A DNA stretch of 64,000 nt, taken from contig NC_054743.1 in NCBI RefSeq assembly GCF_018143015.1, positions 36,769,243 to 36,833,242 of the forward strand. Reading direction: 5' to 3'. Positions 53,018 through 63,410 of the stretch are shown piece by piece. The stretch comes from Lytechinus variegatus. Its lineage: Eukaryota; Echinodermata; Echinoidea; Temnopleuroida; Toxopneustidae. The notes beneath the pieces are model-generated. The model ran no database searches. It was not told where the DNA came from and saw nothing but the letters and a program-made list of their open reading frames with translations. Numbering within the stretch: the first letter of the stretch is position 1; each line of letters starts with the position of its first letter. Both the position numbers and the translations under genes were made by a program.

Positions 53018-53425
53018 AAAGGGAAAGTTCACCCTGGCAAAAAGCCTATTTTAAAATAGCAGAAAACATGATAAAATACATTGCCGAGGGTTTGAGAATT
53101 TTCTATCAAATAATTAAAAAGTTATTAGAATTTTAATTATTTGATTAGTGATGTCATATGCGAGCAGCATTCCTACATGGCGATTGGTGAAAAAAAATCT
53201 TAAATATCATTTTCTCAGAAAATTGAAAATTGTTTTTACTGTACGATTTGTGTATCAATAGACTTACCATTTCACACCCTAACATGAAAAGAAAACAAAA
53301 AATAAGTCATCAGGAACCATTAAAAAGTGAAATTAATGGATTTTATATTACATACATGTAACATATGGGGCAGCTGCTTGTTTATGATGTCACAAATCCA
53401 AAACTTAAAATTGTAATTAGCTTTC
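53018..53425. mobile_element. foldback superfamily member, right arm cut by next element
   Basis: Starts TTAAAGGGAAAGTTCACCCT. The arm word GATTAGTGATGTCATATGCG is mirrored by TGCTTGTTTATGATGTCACA. The right arm stops where copy C (53426) begins, so it was truncated or never complete. Confidence 0.6.
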
Positions 53426-54003
53426 TTAAAGGTCAAGTCCACCCCAGAAAAATGTGATATTTGAATAAATGGAGAAAAATCAAACTAGCATAACGCTGAA
53501 AATTTGATCAAAATCAGATGTAAAATAAGGAAGTTATGGCATTTTTAAGCTTCACTTATTTTTCACAAAACAGTGACATGCAAATGTGTCAGTCAATGAT
53601 GTCCATCACTCACTATTTCTTTTGTTTTTTATTGTTTGAATTATACAATATTGCATTTTTTACAGATTTGGCTATGAGGACCAACTTGGCTGAACCATAC
53701 AGTAATAAAAAATGCTATTTCCACATATTCAGGGATGAATTAATCCTTGTTTCACTTGACAATGGAAAGAAAATTAGAATATTTCATACAATAAAATACA
53801 AAAGAAATAGTGAGTGGATGACATCTTCAGTCTCCTAGTTTGCATACCGACCAGGATGTGCATATACCTGTTTTGGTGAAATTAAGCGAAACTTTAAAAA
53901 GTCATAACTTTCTTATTTTACATCCGATTTTCAGTGTTATGCTTGTTGGATTTTTCTCTTTTTATTTAAACAAACTTTTTGTTGGGGTGGAATTGTCCTT
54001 TAA
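53426..54003. mobile_element. foldback, TTAAAGGWCAAGTCCACCCC family, copy C
   Basis: A 578-bp copy: TTAAAGGTCAAGTCCACCCC at the left, GGGGTGGAATTGTCCTTTAA at the right. It carries the mirrored mid-arm motif and the GATGACATC centre. A 100-codon frame across it is a by-product. Confidence 0.88.
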
Positions 54004-54106
54004 TCTTTAACAGATTTTCCTCAATTCTTCATCAAGATATCTTATTAAACTTTTATTACTTTTAAACTTTTTATACTAACTTTTCTTCAGGATGAATTTC
54101 CCCTTA

Positions 54107-54682
54107 AAGTTGATTTGAATCAATAGAGAAAAATCAGACAAGCACAATGCTGAAAATTTCATCAAAATCGGATGTAAAATAAGAAAGTTATGACATTTCA
54201 AAGTTTCGCTCATTTTCAACAAAATAGTTATATGAACGAGCCAGTTACATCCAAATGAGAGAGTTGATGATGTCACTCACTATTTCTTTTGTTTTTTATT
54301 GTTTGAATTATACAATATTTCAATTTTTACGAATTTGACGATTAGGACCTCCTTGCCTGAAGCACAAAATGTTAAAATAATGGAATTCCACGTGTTCATG
54401 GAGGAATGAAACTTCATTTCACATGACAATGACGAGAAAATAACAATATTTCATATTTCATATAATAAAATACAAAAGAAATAGTGAGTGAGTGATGTCA
54501 TCAACTCATTTGGATGTAACTGGCTCGTTCATATAACTATTTTGTTGAAAATAAGCGAAACTTTAAAATGCCATAATTTTCTTATTTTACATCCGATTTT
54601 GATGAAATTTTCAGTGTTATGCTTGTTGAATTTTTCTCTTTTTATTCAAATCAAGTTTTTGTTTGGGTGGAATTGTCCTTAA
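54107..54682. mobile_element. foldback, TTAAAGGWCAAGTCCACCCC family, copy D
   Basis: About 576 bp. The right end GGGTGGAATTGTCCTTAA is intact; the left end is worn (TTAAAGTTGATTTGAATC). The arms pair over more than 250 bp and match copies A-C. Mirror frames of 64-66 codons lie in both arms. Confidence 0.82.
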
Positions 54683-55156
54683 GCTTGGATTGTAGTTTTG
54701 AGGAAACGAGGAGAATATGGGCTGCTCAAAAAGAATAGAGATGTCCTATTTGTTTCCTTATAAACTTTTTAAAACTTGAATTTGCTTGGGTCCTCTGTAA
54801 TAAATTGTATTGTTCAAAAGTGTGATTGAAATTTCTTCTTAAACTATGTGTAAAACAAAGAAAAAAGAATGGAATTATGAAGTGTTTTAAGTACAAACAT
54901 TCAGGCCTCAAAGAAATGATTTTTAAATTATCCAAGCCCCAAGCTGTATGTGATATTTAGTCATGGCCTAGCAGTTAGATGTTAATTGGCCCTCTGTATT
55001 TATTCCCCATATATCATGGAAAGAAGTGTGTAGAGATGAATAATGACTATTTGTCTAAGACTCCCCATAAATCATCCGAACACACTTGGAGACAGAACGC
55101 CCATTAAGCAGCCAATAAATCTTGCATTGTGTCATGCCAAGAAATTATGGTTACAC
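54683..55156. other. gene-free stretch
   Basis: Nothing recognisable. Confidence 0.35.
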
Positions 55157-55159
55157 TTA

Positions 55160-55410
55160 GTAATTCCGAATGTTCGTTTTAAATCCAAAAATGAAATAAG
55201 GTTCGTTGTTCCGAAGGTTCGTTAGTCATTTTGTTTTCAAACTAACGAACCTTCGGAATTGTGAACCTCATTTCATTTTCGGATTAACGAACCTTCGGAA
55301 TTACGAACCTCACTTCATTTCGGACTAACAAACCTTCGGAATTACGAATCTCATTTCGTTTTCAGACTAACGAATCTTCGGAATAATGAAGCTTCGGAAT
55401 TATGAATGCA
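55160..55410. repeat. about 50-bp tandem repeat with AACGAACCTTCGGAATT
   Basis: At least four direct units of CTAACGAACCTTCGGAATTA plus CGAACCTCATTTCATTTTCG from 55234 on, preceded by one or two units in inverted orientation (GAAATAAGGTTCGTTGTTCC, then GAAGGTTCGTTAGTC). The inversion point is near 55230. Confidence 0.85.
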
Positions 55411-55569
55411 TACGGAAATTATCACACATTGGTCATATTCTATCATGATTTATTGCAATGTAAATGTGTATTATGGAATGTTAAATATGCTTGGGGTTGT
55501 GTGAATATAAAATGATGTTATGTCGCATCTTGAAGAGCTCCAAGGTTCTTTCATACTTACAATTGCACT

Positions 55570-55831
55570 TAGGGGCGGATCCATAATTTTACAAAGGGGG
55601 AGGGGGGCACATTTCCCCCCAGAGGAAAAGTTGTAAGCAAAAAAAAGTCCTCAACTGTGTATGGAAGACGTACATGTAAATGTACATACTCCCATTAAAA
55701 TATATGCTTTGACGTTCAAAGGGGGGGCACACTTGTGTAAGAACAGCATATTTACATTAACAATTTTGATTATATGGCTCTCAAAAGAGGGTGGGGCACA
55801 GGCCAGATATCCCCCCCTTGATCTGCCACTG
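55570..55831. mobile_element. 262-bp hAT-like MITE, TAGGGGCGGATCC ends
   Basis: The left end TAGGGGCGGATCC and right end GATCTGCCACTG are bounded by exact 8-bp direct repeats ATTGCACT (55562-55569 and 55832-55839), the hAT hallmark. Poly-G/C tracts lie inside both ends, as in the relative at 5194-5406. Confidence 0.85.
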
Positions 55832-55839
55832 ATTGCACT

Positions 55840-56273
55840 GCTATTGCACTCGCATTCTTTTTGTCATCTATTATTAGAAATCTTTACATTCATCTTCTAA
55901 TTCAGGTTTATTTTCTACTTGATGTATTTTGTTTTCTTGTAACAATATTGGGCCAGCAGGTTAAAAGTTGTCAGAATATATTCTGTCATTGTTTATTGTA
56001 TATGCTAATGGTTATAATTTCAAATAAACTTTTTATAGATCATGCTGATGTACAGTATAATACTTTTATCCCTCGAACAGAGTTTGGAGGATACTATAGA
56101 TTTGGCCTCGTCATGCCGCGTCCGCTGCTGCTGCAGCAGAGATTTCCTTGTGAGTGCTCTATCAGCTGCATTTCTTCTCTGATCATCTTCAAATTTGGCA
56201 TGAAGGTTTGGTATGGTATAGCGAAGAAGCCTATCGATTTTGGTGTGGGCGGAGGTCACATGGTAAGGTTATT
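55840..56273. other. stretch leading into a tandem array
   Basis: A 170-codon open frame runs from 55861 to 56373 through this region into the array. It has no recognised domain and its 3' part is repeat sequence, so it is not called. A CTGCTGCTGCAGCAG palindrome lies at about 56121-56138. Confidence 0.4.
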
Positions 56274-56790
56274 AAGGTCATTTTCAGGTCAACATCGAAG
56301 TTTACATATGCAAGACTCTCTTATGACACCTAACACCATGACCGTAAGTCACTTTTCAACCAAACTTGAATGATAGATGGACTTGGGGGACCTGCATGTT
56401 ATGCTGCAGTCAGAGGTCACATGGTAAGGTCAAAGGTCATTTTCAGGTCAACATTAAAGTTTACATGTAAGACTCTCTTATGACACCTATCTCTGCAAGC
56501 GTAAGTCACTTTACAACCAAACTTGGATGGTGGATGGATTTGGGGTACCTGCATGTTGTGCTGCAGTTGCAGGTAACATGGTATGGTCAAAGGTCATTTT
56601 CTGGTCAACGTTAAAGTTTACATGCAAGACTCTCATATGACACCTAACTCTGCAACCGTAAGTCACTTTTCAACCAAATTTGAATGGTAGACTTGGGGGA
56701 CCTGCATGTTATGCTGCTGTCAGAGGTCACATGGTACATGTAAGGTCAAAGGCCATTTTCAGGTCAACGTTGAAGTTAGAGAGAAATGCC
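56274..56790. repeat. 157-bp tandem repeat array
   Basis: The word AAGGTCATTTTCAGGTCAAC recurs at 56274, 56433, 56589 and 56749 (spacing 159, 156, 160). Each unit also has AAGACTCTC..TATGACACCTA, CGTAAGTCACTTT.CAACCAAA and GGGGACCTGCATGTT. A detached partial unit lies at 57178-57265, about 400 bp further on. Confidence 0.88.
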
Positions 56791-57177
56791 AGTAGTTGCC
56801 GTAAAGACTGATTTCATGAGAAAGCCTGTAAAACCAAGCTTAATTCTCAGAATATCATCAAGGATCTAGATCTGTTACAGTTACATAAACTGAACTTTGT
56901 GAAATCTTGAAATCTATGCTGAAAAACGTTCACACTGAAGATCACCAACACAGATAGGCACACGTGGGACAGTGTATTATTATTGATGGAATAAAGACCG
57001 ACGGAAGTGACCGAATCCGCGCTTATTTTGCTTATTTCTCAGCAATTACACTATTTCTCCCAGAATCCTTTGGCACATATTTTTTATTCATACAAACAGA
57101 CACTTGGGTGGTCATTATATTAGATTCTGTAAAAAGTCATTTTGAGATCGTTACTAAAACTTGAATTTATCTTTAAC

Positions 57178-57265
57178 ATGCAAGACTCTCTTTCTCTGTA
57201 ACCATAAGTCACTTTTCAACCACACTTGGATGGTAGATGGACTTAGGGGACCTGCATGCTAGGGT
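57178..57265. repeat. detached unit of the 157-bp repeat
   Basis: ATGCAAGACTCTCTTTC, CCATAAGTCACTTTTCAACC and GGGGACCTGCATG match the array at 56274-56790. The 390 bp between look like inserted or unrelated sequence without clear terminal repeats. Confidence 0.7.
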
Positions 57266-58153
57266 CATTTTTTCGTCAAATTTCTGTGTGAGCTCTATAT
57301 ATCGCTATGATGGATGACGCGGTGGTGGGTTGGGGGGATACGTGTGTGTGTGCTGGCAGCGCGACCCCCCCCCCCCCCCCCGAACATCTCTAGTTCACAC
57401 TGACCTGTAAACCAATACAAATTTCAAGTTGATGGACATTGATAGGGCCTACTTAGTATAGGTCTACTTAACATTTGAATTCATTACACAATCTTACAGT
57501 CTATCTTCAATTCTCTATTATATTTTTGTAGGTTTTTAGTTCCAGTATCATTTCTGAATTAGTCCAGCAAGCTGATCAACCAATGCTTGGTCAGTCGGTA
57601 AAAGTTTTAAAACAGATGTCATTCAGCTGTCTGCCAGACTACCGCACTCTCTTAATTTTTTTTTCTTCTGAAATTTCCTTCTTCGAACTACAAATTCATG
57701 GTGATGCTGACCCCATTATATAAGTGGTTTGTGCAAATATGACATAATATGTTGCTAAACGTAGAACAAAAGTTGCACATGTCTCTTAATTTTTTGCTTA
57801 AACTCACCCGTAGTATTGAAATGACACCCATTTGAAAATCAATGTAACAGTCTTGGAATGCCATATGATTGTGGAAAATTAACCAATTTATTGTTGTTAT
57901 TGAAATTTAGGTGTGGTTTCAATGTCATTACCCAACTACTTCTGAAGGTATATCCTTTTAATACTAATTACAGACTATCATCACAGAAGATATCACTGTT
58001 TTTGGCTCTTTATCTTTGATTTATCACAATTTGAAAAGTGTTGAAAAGCATGTATGTGTCATTTGACGACCATTTTGGAATGCGAAATCAGTCACTAAAC
58101 ATTCCGGTAGCAAAATTTCTCAAGTAACACTTGAAAATATGGGTGAATGCTAT
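57266..58153. other. gene-free stretch
   Basis: A C16 run lies at 57366-57381. A possible acceptor at 57531 (TTTTTGTAG|G) opens only to an early stop. No exon. Confidence 0.4.
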
Positions 58154-59631
58154 CAGGGTGACCAGACGTCCCGTATTTCCCGGGATTGTCCCGTATTTTG
58201 CTTCTTTGTTCCGGCGTCCCGACAAACCCTTCCCGGGACGCCTATTTGTCCCGTATTTCAGAATATTGAACAAAATGTATTTAAAAGTGACAAATTTTCA
58301 TCCAAATAACCAACATATGAAGAAGCAGAGACAACAATGAAATTGATGAATAAACTTATGCAAGTTCTGCGGTGATTTTCTTGCTAACCCCAATACATCG
58401 CAAACGAACTGGCCTCCTGCCATTGTGTGGCAGGCTACTATAGCTAGGCATGTAGGATCGGAGCAGATTCTCTCCATCAAACGTGCGAAAATAATCACAA
58501 AAAATGTACAAAATTTGTATAATGATATTTTGGGTTCTCAGATTACTGATTTGGAGATGTGATCGGAGGAACAAGTTCTTGAGTTTATAGATCTAGTTGT
58601 TTAAGCCTTCGTTTTGAGTCTTGTTGTGTATGATGCCGCGATGCTTCATCTAATTTTTAAATAAAAAGAAAATCACTTTGAAATTTTATTCATTTCTGAA
58701 ACTTTTTTTTAGTTTTAAAAACATATTTGAAAAACACCAAATATCATTCTGAATTTTTGTTAGATGATTGGATTTTGTTTGCTTGAAGTCTGAACTTTTT
58801 TCCTCTTTCTTACTTTTCTATCCTTCTTTCTTCATCCATCTACCTTATTCCATCTATCTTTCTTTCCTGATCCTTTCTCTCTCTGTTCATTTTTCTTTCT
58901 TTTCCTCTTTTTATTACCTGTCTTTATCAAATTTCCTTTTTTTATTTCCTTCATTCTTTCTTTCTTTAAACTTTTTTCTCCCCCTCCCTTCCTCTCCTTT
59001 TTCTTTTAATTCTTTCTCTTCTTCCATTATGTTTTCATTCCTCCTCACTTCATTCTTTCTCCCTCTCTTTCCTCCTTTCATTCTTTATTTTATTTTCACT
59101 TCTAATTCTTTCCCTTATTCTTTCTCTTCCTCCCTCCCTTAATTCCTTCCCTCCTCACTTACTGTTTTCATTCTTTCTTAATTGTTCGTTTCTTTCTTTC
59201 AAAGAATGAAGGAAACATTTTTCTTTCCTTCATTTTTTCTTTCCTCCTTTTTCTTACTTTCTTTTTTTCTCTCCTTTATTTTGTCTTTCACACATGTATT
59301 CTTCTTCCATTCCTTTCTTTTTCTTTCTTTCGGTATTCCATTCAAAGAATGACAGAAACTTTTTTCGCTTTTTGTTCTTTGACTAGTTGGCTCATCGTTT
59401 TATTCTAACTTTCTTTAATTCTTTTTTTCCTTCATTTTCCCCTTCATTTTTTCTTTCTTTCTTCTCAATTCATCTTTTTTCTTTCGTCTTTTCTTTCTCT
59501 CCTTCATTCTATCGTTCACCCTCCCTTCCAATTCATAATAATTTTTCACAGGTGTAACACTGTGTAACCTTCTTTGTTGATCTTTTTTGTCGATTGTCCC
59601 GTATTTCATTTTGTGAAATCTGGTCACCCTG
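58154..59631. mobile_element. hAT-type element with pyrimidine-rich filling
   Basis: Left end CAGGGTGACCAGACGTCCCG, right end TCTGGTCACCCTG; 13 outer bases match exactly as an inverted repeat. Outside are AATGCTAT and ATGTCTAT, a worn 8-bp duplication. Subterminal TGTCCCGTATTT words occur four times inside the left end and once at the right. The GGTGACCA..GTCCCG type of end is known from hAT-Tip100-like elements in other animals. Bases 58800-59520 are a pyrimidine tract. No transposase frame. Confidence 0.85.
58800..59520. repeat. 720-bp polypyrimidine tract
   Basis: TTTC/TTCC/CCTT units with little else, wholly inside the hAT element. Encodes long Ser/Phe/Leu frames that are not genes. Confidence 0.92.
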
Positions 59632-60885
59632 ATGTCTATCAAAACACAGAAATTGGTCCCCCTCCTCGATGGGACGGGAGGTGATCCGTGACCTTGAACT
59701 TGGCATCTTTTGAAAAAATCCAACTTTGAGAGAAAACAATACACACTCTTGGATTAATATATTCTAATTCTGTTGAGTATACGAAAGTCCATAAATGTGC
59801 ATAATATTTGGTTCTAAGCTAATTGAATTTTGTATTTATGAACCTCCAAACATGCTTCTGAAAACATTGACATGGACGCTTAACACCATTTTCGTTGACC
59901 TCATGTGCGAAATCCGGTCGACAGGTACTCGCTTTAGTAAAGTCTGCATGTTTAGACCAAAAAGTTCTTCCAATTTACTTAAAATGAGGACTGTAACTAA
60001 TCAAAATTGTCTGCAGTTGTCAATCAAAAATAGGCAATTTTATTTGAAATAATTTCTTTGAGTGCGCACTGGTTGCTATGGGAGGCTGTATCTTAGAAAC
60101 TCTTTGACCTTGGGGCAAAATATTTCAGATTTTTTCGTCAGACATTTGGGGTAACATTTGGTGCGAGTTTAAAGAAAACCGAAGAGGCTTGGGTGACAAA
60201 TTGTCGGAAAATTGGTTAATTTGACCTGGATTGACCCACATGTGTATGGTATGAAATTATTTTGGAGAAGATACTCTTACAGGCAATAAGATATTATTGT
60301 GTTCATTAGTATTTATTCTTAAATTTGGGATTTGTGAGGTGTCAATTTTTAACCCACAGGGTATAATGATAATAACATACAATGAATACAGTGAATGACT
60401 TGTGTTTACTATCCAAGTCCCATGTAAAAAGACCAAAGTATTGACAAGGAGAAAATTTAGACATTTCTTCAATCTAATAACAAATATGATACCGAAATTC
60501 AGTCAAAAGTATCTCAGCATTCACATAACACATGTACATGTAGATCATTTTAAATTATCTCCATTACATATGAAAATACTTCTTGAATGCAATTTCTTAT
60601 AAAACTCAAATGTCAAAATGTGGGGGGGGGTCAAGAATAAATTTTCCTCCTCAAAATCTCACATTCTTCTAATAAATTCATTAAACGTAAATTGAGAAAG
60701 CAGTCTATATCAAACATTTATTTCCTTTCTCCTATAAATTATGATAAATTATTACTTACAGTGCAAGATCAAGGTTGAGCAATCAAATATTGAAGGAAAA
60801 TGTAAGTGAGCGAAAAGAACCAACCAGTTTTTAAATCCTGAGCTGTGATTGGTCAATAATTTCCAGCCCAAGAGTGAATCCCATT
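59632..60885. other. gene-free stretch
   Basis: No exon, RNA gene or element ends were recognised. Confidence 0.4.
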
Positions 60886-61190
60886 GGCCCAAATTCACAC
60901 AAAGGTGGTTTTTCAAACCCACGGTTGAGTCCATGGTTTATACAGATTTCCTGTATAAATTACGCTTAATTTTAATAGTGCGTATCGGGAGCGTGTATAA
61001 AACATGTCAAATGCTGATGTGCGCATTTGTCACAGTGCGCCAAATTGACGCCTGTCAATATGGTTAGATACGCTATTTTATTCATGAGTCCACTCTTGAA
61101 ACAGTAAGTTAAGTGTAATTTATACAGGAAATCTGCATAAACCATGGACTCAACCATGGGTTTTCAAAAGCACCTTTGTGAATTCGGGCC
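60886..61190. mobile_element. 305-bp TIR element with ATT duplication
   Basis: Ends GGCCCAAATTCACACAAAGG and CACCTTTGTGAATTCGGGCC; ATT directly outside both ends (60883-60885 and 61191-61193). Arms pair over about 100 bp, including TTTATACAGATTTCCTGTAT / ATACAGGAAATCTGCATAAA. A 3-bp duplication suggests a PIF/Harbinger-type MITE. Confidence 0.82.
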
Positions 61191-61558
61191 ATTAAGACCT
61201 AACAATGTTGCACATTGCTAATAGTCTGCCGACCCAAAGTCAATTCCTTTGTGACATCACAATGCATACACTGCTTTAGGTCTTGTGTCCAAAAATTTAA
61301 AAGGTCTCTGACCCTGAATTTTGACAAAACCTTCAATGTCACATGCAGTAGTAAACAATCTTCTTGTGAGAGGCGTATATTAATACATAAAATAGCTTTC
61401 TAGAAAATTTAAATAAATTGAGAGATGGCATTGATGAGTACCAATCCTTAAGTTTCAGCAATCACTCATCATTGGACGTGCATAGTTAAAAAATATATAA
61501 AGTGCATCCCCTCAAAAAACAAGATTTAGCAATGATTTATCACAACTTAATGACAAAT
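61191..61558. other. gene-free stretch
   Basis: Nothing recognisable. Confidence 0.35.
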
Positions 61559-62116
61559 CCGGGGGGGGGGGCACTTCCATCGACGAGTGGAAACCATGCG
61601 CGACCATGGGGTCTCGAAAAGCACCCTAAACACGTATTTTTCATATTCTGAAAATGCACCCCTTAAGTATTGGCATTTGAAACCATACCCTTAGTAGTAT
61701 TGGAAACAAAACGATACTCTTGACAAGTATTCCTTGAAATGAACCCCTAAACAAGACAGTACAGCGATATTTTATCGTTATGTCACGGATCCGTCGGTTT
61801 GACCTTTATATTACACACCATTTGGTTTAATTAGTACGGCCCCTCTTCCACACCTTGTGCAAATCGGACTCTGAACACATAGTGTTGGGGCAAAAAGGAC
61901 ATCCTTTATAGAACATTTTAATCTTCCTTGTTTTATCATCCCTGCAAATTTGACCCTAAACACGTAATTTTCTTGGCAAAATGGATATTTTTGTGTTTTT
62001 GACACCCTTATCACGTTACATACGTAACTTGCCCTATCTTGAAAAAGACATCCTTTTTGCATGTTTTTTTGATCGCGCATGGTATCCACTCGTCAATGTA
62101 AGTAGTCCCCCGGGGG
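61559..62116. mobile_element. 558-bp foldback with poly-G terminus
   Basis: Left end CCGGGGG.. then GACGAGTGGAAACCATGCGC; right end GCGCATGGTATCCACTCGTC then CCCCCGGGGG. ACAAAT flanks both sides (61553-61558 and 62117-62122). Interior arms repeat CCTAAACACGTA / TACGTAAC and CCCTTA-type words. Non-coding. Confidence 0.78.
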
Positions 62117-62123
62117 ACAAATA

Positions 62124-62724
62124 CAATAGACAAATGACCTACCATTGTAAAGCTTAGAATCTCCTCTTTCATCATTCACGCATGAGTGAGCAAAAACAAT
62201 TTGAAGAAAGGGTATCTAAATTTTAAAAGAAAATCACATGCCTAAAATGTTCAGTATCAGATACCTTAGTCACAGAAAATGGTCAAAAGTTAAGAAAGTT
62301 CTGTTCCCTTAAAAAAGTGCTTGTATTTCCATAATTTCCTTAAACAAATATGTTTTCACCAGTTTCCCACAGGAGCTATCTCACAGTTAAGAAAAGACTT
62401 AATGCAAAACGGAGTGTCGAGCAAGTCTAAACGCTAGCCTGTAAAATCTCTTCATTTTATAAAATTATTGAAATTCAAGCCTTATTTCAAATAATCAGAA
62501 CTTTGTTATTTCTTGACATTTATCTGTAATTGAGGTATCAAATTAAAAAGCAGACATTGAACCTTTCAAAAATGTGGTTTTCTTTTTGAAACAGATTCAA
62601 GGACTTTTGATATCCTTTCTTCAGATTGTTTTTGCTCATTCATGTGTGAATGAGAAATAATCTAAGTAATTTCAGACAAAAGAGGAGATTCTAAGCTTTG
62701 CACCGGTAGGTAATTTGTCTATTG
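62124..62724. mobile_element. 601-bp foldback, CAATAGACAAATGACCTACC ends
   Basis: Left end CAATAGACAAATGACCTACC, right end GGTAGGTAATTTGTCTATTG. Arms pair further through AAGCTTAGAATCTCCTCTTT / GAGGAGATTCTAAGCTT. One base separates its left end from the duplication of the previous element. Non-coding. Confidence 0.85.
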
Positions 62725-62806
62725 TTTTTGTGATTTAGTTATGATCAATCATCAGTAAATCTTGGTTGTTTTTTTTTGACACACTGTAAATAGGAGTGGC
62801 GCCCAA

Positions 62807-63066
62807 ATGGCACCAATATCACAAAATGAAAAATAAGTATAGTGAGTGGGTGACGTCATCCATTTCCTCATGTGCATACAGACCAGGGTGTGAGTATAAC
62901 GGTTTCGTGAAATTATAAAGAGAACCTTTCAAATGTTATAGCTTTCTTATTCTACTTCCACCGGGACTTCCGCTTTTGATGAAATTGTCAGTGTCATGCT
63001 TGTTGGATTTTTCGCTTGTTATTCACACAACTTTTTTTGTTGGGTGGAATTTTCCTTTTTTTTAAA
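62807..63066. mobile_element. single arm of the AAGTCCACCCC foldback family
   Basis: Carries AGTGAGTGGGTGACGTCATC, CTTTCTTATTCTACTTCC, TTTTGATGAAATTGTCAGTG and the end GTTGGGTGGAATTTTCCTTT, all from one arm of copies A-D. The other arm is missing. Confidence 0.7.
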
Positions 63067-63150
63067 TGAAAATGCTCACCGCCACAAATTTAGTTTTTTC
63101 CTTCAAATGATTGGGTCACAACTCACAAAAATATTCTAGAATGTATTGCG

Positions 63151-63410
63151 TCATGGTTTAGTGGGTCTGAAACTCATCAGAGCGTAAGTGGGTTTTGAAT
63201 CCCAGCCATGGCATGTTTTCCTTCAGCAATAAATTTACTCATATTGTGCTGCTCTCAACCCAGGTGGAGGTGACAGTACCTTGAGTGCACAAAATGCTTC
63301 AAGCAGCAGCTCCAGTTAAAGCCTGGGTAAAGGTAGATTGCATTGGATTAGATTATATATACATATACAGTAGATAGATGACACTATATAAATCCCCATT
63401 ATTATTATTT
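63151..63410 (+). mobile_element. tRNA-derived SINE, family A, worn copy
   Basis: GTGGGTTTTGAATCCCAGCC (B box), CTTCAGCAATAAATTTACTC, GTGCTGCTCTCAACCCAGGT and an ATTATTATT tail match the 44819 copy. The body carries several deletions and the A-box half is poorly kept. Confidence 0.75.

Noticed and set aside
55861-56373. 170-codon frame, the second longest in the window
   Set aside because: Its 3' part is the 157-bp tandem repeat, the 5' part has no domain, and no splice or start context supports it. A short protein-coding remnant cannot be excluded.
57531-57604. Possible TMEM135 exon 7 after TTTTTGTAG
   Set aside because: In the phase required by exon 6 it meets a stop after about nine codons and does not resemble the family sequence.
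58768-59142. 124-codon Ser/Phe/Leu-rich frame
   Set aside because: Lies in the pyrimidine tract of the second hAT element; composition artefact.
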